From: Platerodrilus igneus
Lineage: Eukaryota; Arthropoda; Insecta; Coleoptera; Lycidae
NCBI GenBank assembly: GCA_036346225.1
Contig: JARFIW010001216.1
Coordinates: forward strand, 1 to 64,000
Reading direction: 5' to 3'
DNA length: 64,000 bases
Shown: in pieces, positions 35,023-46,650 of the stretch
How positions within the stretch are numbered: position 1 is the stretch's first letter
How the letters are laid out: each line of letters begins with the position of its first letter
Made by a program: the position numbers and the translations under genes
Notes under the pieces: model-generated
The model's input: only the letters and a program-made list of their open reading frames with translations
Databases searched by the model: none
What the model was told of the DNA's origin: nothing

Positions 35023-36405
35023 GAACAATCAAAAATTATAATAGGGGGCGGCTTTAATCGCACGCTTGAACCTATGCTGGATCGGAATATGTCTGTGAAA
35101 CAACACCCCCCTGTGGCACATCGGTTACAGGAAATTATAAGTAGTTTCGACTTACATGATTGCTGGCGTGTTTCCAACCGCGAAGCTAGAGGATTCACTT
35201 TTATTGCTCCTAAATCTGCATCCAGAATCGACCACATATACTGTTCTGAGAACTTGCTCAATAATCTGATTAGCTCACAAGTGCATCTTTCCTTTTCTGA
35301 CCACCTTGCTGTATCTATAAACGTAAGACAAAACATGACCAATATGCACAAGCAAAAACCTTATTGGAAATTTCCAAATTCACTTTTAGACGATCCTTTT
35401 TTTGTAGAATGCATGGACTATTTTATCGCCAATGAGGTAGAAAAACTATTAATCCTATTACTAAATGGGAACAACTTAAAACCAATATTAAAAATATTAC
35501 TATACAGTACTGCAGGCAAAACAAGCAGACGCAAATAATTGAACACGACAAACTCAACGCCCAGTTATTAAAATCCCTTTCGGACAGCAGCCCAAATGAA
35601 GCACGCAAAATATTACACGAGGTTCAAAACTCATACAAAAGATCTGCTACAAAAACTGCGTTGATAGAAAAATATAAAGAACTATACGAAACCGATCAGA
35701 TTTTTTTACAGCATCACGAAAGAGCGACATACGTTAAAGAAATAAAAGTGGAAAATAGGATAGTACAAAATCCAATAGAAATTTGTAAATACATCAAAGG
35801 TCATTTTGAAGAACACTACAAAGAAATCCAGGTAAAAGAAAGCACACATTCAACATTGTTAACAAGTTTACCCAAGCTTGACGAAAATAGCAAACAAAAT
35901 TTGGAAGCACCATTTGAAATTCAAGATTTTTCTAATGCTCTAAAAGGCCTAAATAAAAAAAAAGTCACCCGGACTCGATGGTTTAAGCACAGAGTTTTTT
36001 ATAAAATTTTGGCATTCGTTACAGACTGGTTTCTATGAAGCTTTTTCAAAAAGCTTTCAAGATCAAAATCTTCCAGCTTCAACAAAAAAAGCAATATTAA
36101 GTTTAATTCCCAAAAAGCAAGAAAATCTGACTGAGATCTCTAGCTGGCGACCAATTTCATTGTTAAATACAAACTATAAAATTGTTGCAAAGTGTGTAGC
36201 TAATACAATAATAATAATGATGATAATAATAATGAACGTAATTGGTGAAATTGTGCATCCCGACCAATGTTTTTTTATACCAAACCGAACCATTTATGAT
36301 GGACTTCACTTACATAGAGATATTCTAAATTACGCTTCCGAAAATAGACTCCCATTAGCGGTACTAAATCTAGATCAAAATACTACTTTTGATGTAGTTA
36401 GCCAT
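35023..36405 (+). pseudogene. LINE-2 ORF2, part 2: endonuclease C-terminus and RT N-terminus
   Basis: Resumes in phase with IIIGGGFNRTL, then SRIDHIYCS and SFSDHLAVSI (endonuclease C-terminal motifs, about 35040-35320). Frame changes occur near 35440, 35975 and elsewhere. RT motifs follow: GLNKKK/SPG-like segment near 35950, LIPKKQ and SWRPISLLN near 36100-36165, and DQCFFIPNRTI near 36260. The expected catalytic palm Asp region is LNLDQNTTFD (about 36370). A TAATAATAATGATG-rich run near 36210 looks like a small in-frame microsatellite expansion. It is cut at 36405 by X2. Confidence 0.82.
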
Positions 36406-37290
36406 TATTACGCTTTAAAACTCGATAAATCTTACAATTAAAAAGTCGATAATACAGTTAAAAAGTACGTCGATAAATACAGTTACAAAGTCGATAATAC
36501 AATTTAAGAGTTCATAAATACATCGCGCAAGCGCAATGAGCGGGCGACGCCACTCGCGGAGGGCAGCACTAACCTTATTACAGATTCTGCGTGGCCACTG
36601 CCAATGACGTCACCAATGCACAAAATTATATTGCGCCATAATCGGAAATATAAAAATTTAAACAATAGTTCATATCAGTGAACAAATTAAACACTGTACT
36701 ACTTACCCCGGAAATCCGAACGTTCTGCGGGGTTGAGCTAAAGTTGGCTTCTATTCCAAGTCCATCAGGCTACTCAAAGCCCTTTTGCGGTAACTAAAGA
36801 TGGTGACTCCTGCCAATGCTCCTTCAAGCGCTCCGGCCAGCTACAGCAATCATGAATTCGTCGTCCAGGGTCGTAGAGTACGGTTCGTCTAAGGTTGCAT
36901 ATTTATTCCTACCTATGTAGGGATCGGATAAGGAAAAAACCAGGTAAAGGGTGACAACAAAGATAATTAGGCAGGATATCTACATAGATAAAGATAAGCA
37001 CGATATGATACCTCAAGCGTCCACTCCACTCGAAGAACAAAGGCAAACAGCCACGTTATAGAGAGAACAGGAAACTTGTCCCCACTTCTTGTCTTTTACA
37101 CAAGCGCGAACTTATTCGTCCAACCCTCTCGCGTCGCGCAATCTGCGCAAACGCACTGTGACGTACCGGAAGCATGCGCCCAGTCTTCCAAAATTCCGCG
37201 CACCGCGTCTTTTGAAATTATGGCGCGAAACCTCCGTACATCAAACTTAACCTAATACATGTTTAAGTGTCAATTGGCACATAACACCAT
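36402..37290 (-). mobile_element. X-family LTR-like element, copy X2 (36406-37286), target duplication CCAT
   Basis: In element sense it starts TGTTATGTGCCAATTG and ends CGTAATA. It is flanked by CCAT at 36402-36405 and 37287-37290, and LINE-2 coding sequence (VVSH, then NYLFKV) is continuous across it. It is 881 bp. Internal landmarks shared with X1, X3 and X4 are GATGTACGGAGG, GGCGCGAAACC (complement), an acceptor-like CCCTACATAG and a donor-like GGTAAGTAG. These frame an exon-like segment at 36707-36912. Confidence 0.88.
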
Positions 37291-38934
37291 AACTACCTTT
37301 TTAAAGTATTACAAAGTTTTGGTTTTGGTCCCAAGTTTATTAGCTACATCAAAACGTTATACCACCAAGCTATCTCGGATGTTAAGATCGGAATTTACTT
37401 ACAAGCAGCATAGAACATAAAAAAGGAATTCGACAAGATTGTCCTCTGTCTGGTCCGCTATTTGTCCTCTCATTAGAACCTTTCCTACATTTATGCCGCA
37501 AATCTTTATCAGGTTTTTCTATTCCTACAATACCACAGCAAGCTGTAGTTGTTAGCGCATACGCAGATGACGTATCAATTTTTATTTCAAAGGAATCGAA
37601 TTTCCAAATATTTAAGGACATTTTTGAACAGTACCAAGACCATTTTGGTGCAATCCTCAACAACAGCAAGTCTAAAGGAATATGGATTGGCTCGTGGAAA
37701 CAAAGAAAAAACACTCCACTTGACTTTAAATGGTTATCCACTCACATAACGGTATTGGTCGTTTCCTTATCGGAAAATATACTGCAAGATTGTCAAGTAG
37801 CCATGGAAAAGATTTTATTAACAATAGACACGTCGCTAACATTTTACAAACAAAAATATCCCGGCTTGTCTATTAAGGGTCGCAAAACAATAGTCAACAA
37901 GTATGTGGCTCCCAAACTTTGGCACTACTTGCAAATTTTGCCTTTAAGCAATGCGAATCTAAACCATATTCAAAAACGATTCATAAAATTTTTGTGGTCC
38001 GAAAAACACTGGACAAAATTAAAAGATCTTCATTTACCAGTCATTCAAGGCGGAATTGGATTGATACACTTAATCACTAAACGAAACTGTTTTAGGATCT
38101 TTCTTGGTCATCGATTAATTAATAGCGATCAAAATCAAAATTGGGCAGTATTAATGAAGTTTCTAATCGCGGAAAGCAATAACCTGGAAACCTCCTGGCC
38201 TTGGCTCGTGTGTTTCAAAGCGCATTCACAAAACGATAGTAAAAAGACAAACGTTTTTCACTCAGATTTGATAGCAGTGTGGGATGAAATACAACCATCT
38301 ATTCAAAACTTTCCTAGATCCCTTGAAAATGTTAAACTTATACCTACAACAGACAGTAGATTATTGCGTCTTGAATACAAGCCACCGCTATTTTGTAAAA
38401 AGTGGGCTGAACACGGATTTAAAACCCTAAAGAACTTTATTCGAGGAACTAACTGGATGGGCGCAAAACAAGTTTTGCAAGCAATCACTACGGAAACAAC
38501 CGTTGTTCAGAATGATTTTGCAGTGCATTATAACAGAATTCGAGCCGTTTTTAATTGCATTACCACAACCTTCAGACATCACATCCGCCCATTCAAGGTT
38601 TAGTCATAACTGTAAAATCAAGCGACGCTAGAATAATCGAAATTCAAAAACATAACAGGAGTTCATTACAAAAGATTTTAACACAAAAATATTATAACAA
38701 TTTACAGCCGCTTGACTCCCATTGGTCCAACGAAAAAGTTATTTGATCCGCATTTTTTACAGCCCCTACACTTGGTCTAGAAGGGATGATATCATGGAGG
38801 CTTGCAAAGAATCGATTAGCAGATCCCATTTTTTTAACAGCAGTAGGAGAGATAGATTCATCGGAATGTCCTTGGTGTTCAGCCGAAGGAAATGCCTGGC
38901 ACATGATAATGAAATGTCCTCAAACAACTGAACT
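37291..38934 (+). pseudogene. LINE-2 ORF2, part 3: reverse transcriptase core to Cys/His motif
   Basis: The segment begins with NYLFKVLQSFGFG. It continues through the GCPLSGPLFVLSLEPFL-type segment (frameshifted, about 37440-37490) to the catalytic SAYADDVSIF (about 37555). The C-terminal region 37755-38603 is open (282 codons). Near 38865 the zinc-binding CPWC...H...C cluster is preserved. Frame changes occur near 37540, 37750 and 38600-38780. It is cut at 38934 by X3. Confidence 0.82.
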
Positions 38935-39748
38935 TGTTACGTGCCATTGCCACTTAAACATTGTTTTAGGTTAAGTTTTGATATACGGGAGTTTCGCGCC
39001 ATAATTTCAAATACGCGGTGCGCGGGAATTTTAAATAGACTAGGCGGTACTTCCGTACGTCATAGTAGTGAGCTTGCGCAGTGTGCGTATCCCTAGAGGG
39101 TTGGACCAATACTAGACAAAGAGTGGGGACGAGTTTTGGTGACGCTCTGAATCGTGGCTGTTTTCCTTGGATCTTCAAGTGAAGTAGTCGTGCCGGGTAT
39201 CGTATTATTATTATTTATTATTATTATTATGTAGATTCCCTTGCCTTGATTATCTTTGTTTTGTCTTTACCTAATTAACCTCTTCCTTATCGTTCCCCTG
39301 CATATAGAAATATGGTACGACCCTGGAGCAGCCCACGACCCTGATGTCCATGCTCAGCCAACACCACCGGAGCCCGGAGCAATACCATCTTTATCGAACC
39401 GGAAGGATGATAGGCGTACCTGGGGAAAAACTGGACCTATCCTGTGAGTAAATTATCTTTTATCTTATATGTATGTAAATTTTCCGTTTATTACGCAATG
39501 TAATTTGTATTGGTGACGTCATGGTAGATGACCGCGCCCAAATCTGTAAAAGGTTCGCGCTTTCCTCCGCTAGAGGCGTCACTCGCCTAATTCATTGCGC
39601 TTGCGCGATGTATTTCATGAACTTTGGTAACTGTATTACCGACTTTTAGGAGCTATCACCATATAAATGTATCACCATCTAAAGTGTAATACTTTGCAAA
39701 CTGTTTTATCGACCATATAAACTATCACCAAGAGTAGTGTAATAAACT
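38931..39748 (+). mobile_element. X-family LTR-like element, copy X3 (38935-39744), target duplication AACT
   Basis: It is 810 bp, begins TGTTACGTGCCATTG and ends GTGTAATA. It is flanked by AACT at 38931-38934 and 39745-39748, and the LINE-2 frame reads through when it is ignored. Promoter-like TTTTAAATAGACT is near 39030. Acceptor-like CTGCATATAG ends at 39307 and donor-like CCTGTGAGTA is at 39441-39450, giving an exon-like 39308-39443. It contains an ATT/TTA microsatellite near 39207. Confidence 0.9.
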
Positions 39749-40265
39749 ATGGAACTACGTGATTAAATTGGTATCAGGGCTACTTCCAACAAAGAAAATA
39801 TCAATAAAAGACCTTTACTGTTGCATTCCAGGAATATCAGACACTATTAAGCTGGCAAACTACTTAATTGTTTTAGCAAAACCAACCATCTATTGGAATA
39901 CAATTGATTCGATAAAGAAAAATTTAAGATCTGCAAGATTCAAGGTTATATACACGAAACGCTTAAAATCCAGAAAAATAAAAGAATTCGTAGGAAAACT
40001 GAGCTCTGGACAATTGCAAAGTTTTCAAAGGGTGTGGTGCATTAAAGCATGCTGTGTACTGTTAACAACAATGATCTAGTATTTGAAAATGAACTTAGTG
40101 ACATCTCTCCAACTGCGTTTTAGGCTACTCACCAACTTGAATTCAGTTTCTATTTTAGAACTTTACCATATATTTTATTTTTGTATTCTTTTACTATGTA
40201 TTGTAACTTAATTATTATGTATCAGTTGTTTTAGAACTATGTACGCAAAATGAAACGTTTTAATA

Positions 40266-40293
<28 letters not shown>
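39749..40293 (+). pseudogene. LINE-2 ORF2 C-terminus, 3' untranslated region and simple-repeat tail
   Basis: Resumes in phase (IKLVSGLLPTKK) and runs to a TAG near 40077. The roughly 180-bp untranslated region ends in AATAAATAATAATAAT..., a TAA-type tail at 40262-40293 as found in many LINEs. It abuts a (CA)n run directly. Confidence 0.85.
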
Positions 40294-40296
<3 letters not shown>

Positions 40297-40335
40297 CACA
40301 CACACACACACCCACACAAACACACACACACACCT
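40294..40335. repeat. (CA)n microsatellite abutting the LINE-2 3' tail
   Basis: CA run with CCC and AAAC interruptions. Together with 26139-26180 it indicates insertion of LINE-2 into a CA tract. Confidence 0.9.
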
Positions 40336-40344
40336 AAACACACG

Positions 40345-40490
40345 CTTCCATTGCCTTTTCAACATCTGGCTGCCGATGGTCCGGACTGACAAGGCAATGT
40401 CCGTTGTGCGTTCTTCCTTGACGACTGGAATATCCGGCTGCCGATGGTCCTGGTCCTAGAGAGGGAACGAAACACGGACCAACATTACAC
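40345..40490. repeat. CA-bounded cassette, copy 2
   Basis: Diverged copy of 25955-26110, sharing CATTGCCTTTTCAACATCTGG, GACTGA.AAGGCAA, ATATCCG and GATGGTCCTGGTCC. It carries an internal repeat of GGCTGCCGATGGTCC (near 40368 and 40438). Confidence 0.75.
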
Positions 40491-40534
40491 ATAACACACA
40501 TACACACAACCATCCCCCCCCCACACATACACAC

Positions 40535-40640
40535 ATAACATATGATGGTTACTTTCTGTGGGAAAGCCAGGTCTGCTAAAATTTCAGGTAGCAGACTACT
40601 GAAACGTTGGAATAAATAAATAAAATAAAGATAAATAAAT
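40535..40640 (+). repeat. Probable SINE or LINE 3' end with A-rich tail
   Basis: GGTTACTTTCTGTGGGAAAGCC...GAAACGTTGGAATAAATAAATAAA resembles the LINE-2 3' end (GAAACGTTTTAATAAATAA). It ends in an AATAAATAAA tail abutting the truncated 3' end of gypsy W. Confidence 0.45.
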
Positions 40641-41210
40641 AAAAAACACGTTTTCGATCCAAACTAGTCACCACCATTTGTACTTCTTCAGAATCTTCTT
40701 CAGGAACGTATCGGTATAGAATGCCGTTGTTCATTAGATTTCCACGGTCACTGTACTTATTTTGCTCTTGTGTCAGTGTCGGGTTTTCGAAAGCCTCTGA
40801 AACCTCTGAATCGTTCAATTGTTCGCCTCGAATTTCTGCGCCACTACGGGTATTTATTTCTTTGGAAACAACACACAAGCCACGCGTGTTTGTGTTTTTG
40901 TCTGTACACGGCGGTCGCGAAAGAGCGTCATCTATAACTTTAATTTTACCTGGTGTATAAACAATTTCAAAATCGTAGGCCTGTAAAATCAATGCCCAAC
41001 GAGCCAATCTTCCAGACGGCGATTTTAACGACATGATCCACCGGAGGGGTTGGTGGTCGCTGGCAACTTTGATTCGGGCTCCTTTGAGATATCCTCGGAA
41101 TTTTTCTAAAGCCCAAACCACGGCTAGAGCTTCCCGCTCGGTTGTTGAATAATTGCGTTCTGCAGAGGTTAACAATCGACTTGCATATTCGACGGGTCTT
41201 TCGTCGGATC
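40641..41210 (-). pseudogene. Gypsy W pol: RNase H (element truncated before integrase)
   Basis: Minus-strand motifs AERNYSTTEREALAVVWALE, SDHQPLRWI, SGRLARWAL and VIDDALSRPP are RNase H signatures of Ty3/gypsy. The linker toward integrase (GILYRYVPEED) ends near 40645 at an A-rich tail, and no integrase follows, so the 3' part was lost. Confidence 0.85.
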
Positions 41211-41966
41211 CCTAACTCTGCTGTAAAACCGCACCTAGAGCGTAGTTGCTTGCATCCGTTCGAAGGATATATGGGAGTGTTTCGTCCGCTTGACGTAGAA
41301 TCGGTGCCGTTGTTAACAGTGCTTTAAGTTGCTGGAAGGAATTTTCTTGTAGGTTGTCCCAGGTCCATTCGAATGACTGTTTTGTGAGATCCGTATAGCA
41401 GCTTGGCGATTTTCGCAAATTTTGGAACAAACCTACGGAACCACGAGCACATTTGAACAAATGGCTTCAAGTGTTTTACAAATTTCCGTGAAGTCATGTT
41501 GTAAATGCTTGCGACTTTACCGGGATCCACTGAAATTCCTTATCACGTAAACTGAACTGTTTTAAGCGATTAAAAATCATTTTTAGGTCTTCGACGTGTT
41601 GAAGCACATCCGGCGATAGTACAACTAAATCGTCAATGTATGCAAATATTTTAATATTTCCGCACCCAGCACGAAAACGATGAATTAACCGCTGAAAGGT
41701 GCTTGGAGCGTTTTTCAGCCCAAAACACATACGCGTAAATCTAAAAATACCAAATGGAGTTACAAACGCACTTTTATCGCGATCACCTTCACAAATTTTC
41801 ACCTGGTGGTACCCAGAACGTAGATCGACTGTAGACATACAGGCGGTTTGTTTAGCGTCGTGCAGGATGTCGTCGATTCGCGGAAGTGGGTATTTATCGG
41901 ATACGGTTACTGCGTTTAATTTGCGATAATCGACACATAGACGAACGCCGGATTCCTTTTTGGGTA
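41211..41966 (-). pseudogene. Gypsy W pol: reverse transcriptase
   Basis: STVDLRSGYHQVKI, TPFGIFRFTRMCFGLKNAP and the catalytic AYIDDLVVLS (about 41635) are clear. The thumb/connection (CSWFRRFVPKFAKIA) and the RNase H start (YILRTDASNYALGAVLQQS) lie in other frames at about 41460-41215. Stops and frame changes occur near 41520, 41415 and 41215. Confidence 0.85.
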
Positions 41967-42633
41967 CTAATATTGCAGGTGCGGCTCATGGAGACTCGCA
42001 TTCCTAGATGATGCCTTCTTCGAGAACTTTGTTAATTTCAATGCGTAGTAGGTCCCTTTTGCGGGCGGCAGCTGATATGGCGGTACAAAAATGGGTTGGT
42101 GATCACTTGTGTTTATTGCATGTTCTGCGTATTCCGTCGGTTCACCTGTTATCGCAAACACTTCCGAATGTTGTAACAATAGGGCGTTGAATTGTTGTTT
42201 TTCTTGATTGGATAAATATGAACCCTCGTCGTCACGTAGATTTAGATCAAGGCTATGTAAGCTAACAGTAGGTGTATTATATTCATACGCCAATGAGTAA
42301 CACTTCTCTTTCTTATCACTGAATGAATAAGACCACCGTGAAAAATCGAATACAAGATTTGCTGCGCGAATGAAATCGATACCTAATAGCGTTGGATTGC
42401 TTTTTGCATTAGGTAACACTATAAATGTCGTCGGAATTTCACGATTATTTAACTTTACATTGACATTGGTTATTAACACGCTTGTGTTTGTTGCTTGACC
42501 ATCAGCAAATATTAGAATGAGTTCGCGTTTATGGAACTGTTGACCTTGTTGTTGCATTTTCTGATACAGGCTAAAACTGGCGACACTTTGTTCAGCGGCG
42601 GTATCTGCTAACGCTAATCCAGTTATTCCTACA
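41967..42633 (-). pseudogene. Gypsy W pol: protease region
   Basis: The active-site-like LADTAAEQSV lies near 42595. LLGIDFIRAANLVFDF is the conserved distal motif. The segment SNQEKQQFNALLLQHSEVFA leads toward the RT. The upstream end of the open frame (repeated Tyr-Lys) is translated microsatellite, not protein homology. Confidence 0.8.
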
Positions 42634-43205
42634 ATTTGTATTGTATTGTATTTGTATTTGTATTTGTATTTGTATTTGTATTTGTATTTGTATTTGTATT
42701 TGTATTTGTATTTGTATTTGTATTTGATTTGTATTTGTATTTGATTTGTCATTTGATATTTGCATTTGATTTATTGTATTTATTTGTATTTTGTATTTGT
42801 ATTTGTATTTGTATTATTTCATTTGTATTTATTGTATTTGTATATTGTATTTATATTTGAATATTGATTATTGTATTTGATTATTGTATTTGATTTTATT
42901 GCATTATTATTTTATTATTATGCATTTTATTTGTATTTATATTTATTTATTTATTTATATTTATATTTGATATTTATTATTTATTTGTATTTATTATTTA
43001 TTTATATTATATTTATTTGTATTTATATTTATATTTATATTTATATTTATATCTGTATTTATATTTACTATTTTATTATTTATTTTATTATATTATTTAT
43101 ATTTATTTATATTGTATTTTTTTGATATACATTTATTAATTATTTGTCATTATTTATATGTGTCATTATTTATATTATTATTTTTGTTATTTATATGTTA
43201 TTATA
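42634..43205. repeat. TATTTG hexanucleotide array within gypsy W
   Basis: Near-perfect (TATTTG)n from about 42644 to 42730, then increasingly degenerate TTTGTATTTATATTTAT sequence to about 43205. It lies exactly between the gag knuckle and the protease of W, so it expanded after that element was inserted. Confidence 0.95.
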
Positions 43206-43600
43206 TTTACAGTCAAGTTTTGTTTTGGATAAACTTCGTAGGCGGTCTATATTAGCATGTATTTGTACTCGTTTATGATTCGCCCTCGGTCATGTATTGT
43301 AAACAATATACTATTATTGTGTAATTTGTCAATGCGTTCTACATATATTCCGTAATTGTATTGTTTTGGATTGCAACATTTAGAAGCCAACTTTAACTTA
43401 AGGTGTACATATCATTTTTGTTTACCGCTAAGAGTTTTTTATTGCAACAACCTCAGCACGAGTCCACTTTCTAAGGAAAACTGGGGTTTCACCTTTGTAA
43501 ATTTTCCCATGTTTCTCACATTTGTATTTGAATTACTTTGTATTTGTTTTGTTTGTCAATTTGCGTTAAAGCAATTCTTATTCGATAATTGAACAAAACT
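43206..43600. other. W interior without a clear domain
   Basis: AT-rich sequence between the hexanucleotide array and the gag knuckle. No domain is recognised; it may be non-element sequence brought in with the repeat. Confidence 0.35.
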
Positions 43601-44504
43601 CAAGGCTGGCGGTTGTGCTGTCTTCCGTATCTGATGTGTTTCTTGGATTACATTTGGCACAATTGCTTCTTAGAACACCGGATGCTCCACATCCATAGCA
43701 ACGTTTGGTGCCGTTGATTTTGCTTTATTTTCAACTGGAAGTTTCACTTTTATTTCGCGACAAGTTACTTTGACTTATCTTGCTTTTTCCAACAGTTTTT
43801 CGAATATAGGAATATCTTCACGAGTAATGCGCTCGCGGATATTTACATGTAGAAGTCCGTATATCATATCCAATTGAACACTTTCTGGAAGAGTCGGATT
43901 ATTGATTTTTGCTAATAGCGCTCAAGCTTTGGATACAAAGATATATGCGTTGGAGTGTTCACATCTTGTTCTTTTGCTAACAGGCGGCGGTAAACTTGGT
44001 GCGGGGGTAGATCCCTACCGAAAGCATGACGTAGTGCTATAATTGCGTCTTCCCATTATAAGATATTAGGTTTCACCCCTTGCCACCAAATTCTTGCTTC
44101 ACCATATAGTAGCATGAGAAGTCCTTTAATAGCATTTCCATTACTTATATTTAAACAGTCTTTGTACACAGTTATTGCGTCGATAAATCATCCACAGTCA
44201 CACTAACCGTACCGGAAAATCTTGATGTACACTTGGCATAGCTACCATACATATTTGAATTTTGCGGTGTAGGTTGAGTTGAAGCAGGAAATTGCGTGGC
44301 CATTTGATGCGTGTAGAACTGTTGCGCAAACACATTGGACATTTCCGCTAGCATCGTTTGTAATTGGTCCTGCGTGACGTAGGTAGTCAATGGCACAGGA
44401 TTTGTTGACGACGATGGCGATGGTGACGTATTGCCGGTCACGTTGCATGATGAATTTTCTCCTATATTTTCTTCCTCGTCGGCCATCTTTTTCGATTTTG
44501 GCAT
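43601..44504 (-). pseudogene. Gypsy W gag
   Basis: ATG at 44504, with an acidic, Ser/Pro-rich N-terminus (open to 44172). Next come capsid-like segments in broken frames (GLLMLLYGEARIWWQGVKPN at about 44130-44070; ALRHAFGRDLPPHQVYRRL near 44020). The knuckle CYGCGASGVLRSNCAKC is at about 43715-43650. It is related to the gypsy-1 Gag knuckle. Several frame changes are present. Confidence 0.78.
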
Positions 44505-44707
44505 TGTAATTTTCTGAAAATTTGCATTTTTAGGTGGTGTACGTACTCACTTATGAACAGGACGATCCGCGTTGGTTTTATACACTACGCTGAGATTGTC
44601 AGTTAAATAGTATCACGTGGTAGTCACCTTTGTACAAAATTCCAAAAATATTTTTCTTAATTTTGAAGTCCTTGATGGTTGCCTTTCTTCCTTGGTGTCG
44701 ATTAATC

Positions 44708-45092
44708 ACGTTGGGCGTCAGTTGTAAAGAGGGAAACTGTACGGGGTGGTGTTTTACACGTTGTTGGGGTTGGCTAGCTCGGAGTCCCAAAAGTAATAAC
44801 TAATAACGTGTTTTGCACCAATTTGAAAACCAATACAAACAATTTATTATTAGTACAAGTATTCAAAATATAACAGAACCTTTTTGGTATATTTTACAAG
44901 ATAATATAGTTAGCAACAAACATGGCGCGGGTTCGCGTTTCGCGGTCTTCTGCTCCTCTGCTGCTGAGGTTCGCTCGCCGCTTTTGTGGCGGCGCTGCTT
45001 TTTTGGGCGACTTCGTTGTTTCCACCACTACTTTGTGTGGAGCGAATTGTTTTTGGAATTGTCGACGAGCACGCGTTTCTGGTCGCGTTACA
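44708..45092 (-). mobile_element. Gypsy W primer-binding site and probable 5' LTR fragment
   Basis: Minus-strand TGACGCCCAACGTG (44707-44720) resembles the Y primer site TGGCGCCCAACGTGG. In element sense it is preceded by CTTTACA as a possible LTR end. A minus-strand AATAAA-like signal is near 44845. The GC-rich stretch 44920-45010 may be U3. The right end is cut where Y-family homology starts at 45093. Confidence 0.45.
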
Positions 45093-46650
45093 AAAGTTAT
45101 TTCCTATTACCTATATGTTTTTCTTGGACGGACTAGCGTTCTGTCATTATTGCTTTTCTTTTGCAGGTACAAACCTTATTTTATTTCAATGATTAATTTT
45201 CTCCTTGCTGAGTTACTTCAGTTTTAGCTTACTCCACCCCTCCCACTCCCAATCTTCGGCTGAAGCCTAGTCGGCACATCCTTTTAGTTACGGTACGAGA
45301 ATATCGTGACATAAATTTTGCGCCCAATGTGGCACCCTCGATTTTCTATACTCAACGTTTTGCCCTAATAGAATGTTCATCATTAGACTCGTTTTCTAGT
45401 TAAGTTAGAATTTTTGCTTATCCCACCTGCTGCATATAAATAATATATATTATATTTTATTTCATCCTAGGTTATCGGACTTGTGTTTTCTACGGTAATT
45501 CTAGTTGTATTCGAAAACACTGGCGCCCAATTCTTTCCGTTTATCGGCAACTTTCTACTTAAAATTTCTTTTGTCTCGTTAATCCTGATGTCCCAATGTG
45601 TCCTTGTTGTCCTTTTGGCGTCACAAACGCCGAAAACCTCCTCCATCCTTATGTCCCGATCTCATATGCTGATTCTGCTGCCCTCTTGTATTTCTCTCTT
45701 GGCCTTGGTGCATATATTTTTGTGTGTTCGGACTCTTACATTTTTTCTACATTCTACATTCCTAATACCGTTTTTCCTTTAGCTGGTTTTATTTACGGTC
45801 AGTCCCAGTACTGACGTATTTTGATCTTCCATCCCCTTCCTGTGGCATATTTCTTAGACCTCTCTCCTGTTTTTTAGAAACGCGACCTAGTCGACTCTTC
45901 CGGTATAATAACAATTCCTTTTGTTTCGTTTTATACGGCTCCTGTTGCCACAGTTGACAGTTTATCGTTTCTTTTCTCAGCACTCTGGTCCCTTCCCTAC
46001 TTTCTTCAAGCTAGACAGTCCTGTCTTACTGCTAAAATTTCTTCCTCTTTTCTTTACTATCTTCTTGGTTTCTCCGCGGAAGACAAACTTTCTATTGAGG
46101 TTGAAACGTTACCATTTTTTTTCAGAAATAGACGTCTATGGACTACTTCGGCAGTACCAATGCCTTTGTTATTTGAGTACTCGGTTGATTGTTCACCCTG
46201 CCTCCAAATCCTTCTCTCCTCGTCTTTCCTTGATTGGCTTTCAATTTTGCTATATGATGTTCCTGATGTTGTATTTAGTGTTGGACCTTCGAACCGGATG
46301 CATTCCCCCACTTTTATTTCCTACCCCGACCTTGTAATTGAGGGGGGGGGGTATTTTTTACGTCGAATTCCTGCATTTGCATCTTTCCAATACCCTTCGT
46401 TTGACTATTTTCAAAGTTATACCTATTATAGATAAAGCACATTACCCTATCAGTTTATTCATAAAACAGTTTGGTTTTTCTATTCATATTAATTTCTTAT
46501 CACCTATACTACAATTTAGTATACAAATTATTGTCTTTATCAACGATTGCGTCAGGGGCGTACTTGTAGTATTTTATCATAACGCCAAGTGTCACAGACG
46601 CACAAAACGTCGGCACATTCTTTTAGTTACGGTACGAGAAAATCGTGACA
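45093..46650 (+). mobile_element. Y-family LTR element remnant (copy Y2)
   Basis: The partial 5' LTR ends ATCGTGACA at 45311, with a primer site at about 45318-45332 (TTGCGCCCAATGTGG, one mismatch to Y1). The leader and interior follow (45333-46589), without recognisable gag or pol. A 61-bp, internally deleted 3' LTR lies at 46590-46650 and starts TGTCACAGACGCAC and ends ATCGTGACA. The full-length LTR in copy B is 381 bp. Confidence 0.7.

Larger units (their letters stand above)
26181..40293 (+). mobile_element. L1/Tx1-like LINE (LINE-2), split by gypsy V, X2 and X3
   Basis: ORF1 has a CCHC knuckle. ORF2 has an endonuclease, an RT with YADD and a C-terminal Cys/His cluster. The 3' end is a TAA/AATA simple repeat (40262-40293). 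Three insertions account for most of the 14.1-kb span: 28295-35018, 36406-37286 and 38935-39744. Subtracting them and one duplication each leaves about 5.7 kb, the length of a full LINE. ORF1 features (conserved YVLALGK; LSFRRQVYI before the knuckle) and the RT context SGPLFVLSLEPFL suggest the Tx1 branch of L1, many of whose members are target-specific. Confidence 0.83.

Noticed and set aside
42636..43125. Long open frames rich in Tyr-Lys or Phe-Val-Leu-Tyr
   Set aside because: They are translations of the TATTTG hexanucleotide array and its degenerate flank, not genes.
45483..46435. Several hydrophobic open frames conserved between the duplicates (also 55046-55910)
   Set aside because: They lie in the Y leader/interior, are frame-inconsistent between copies and match no known domain; conservation is explained by recent duplication.
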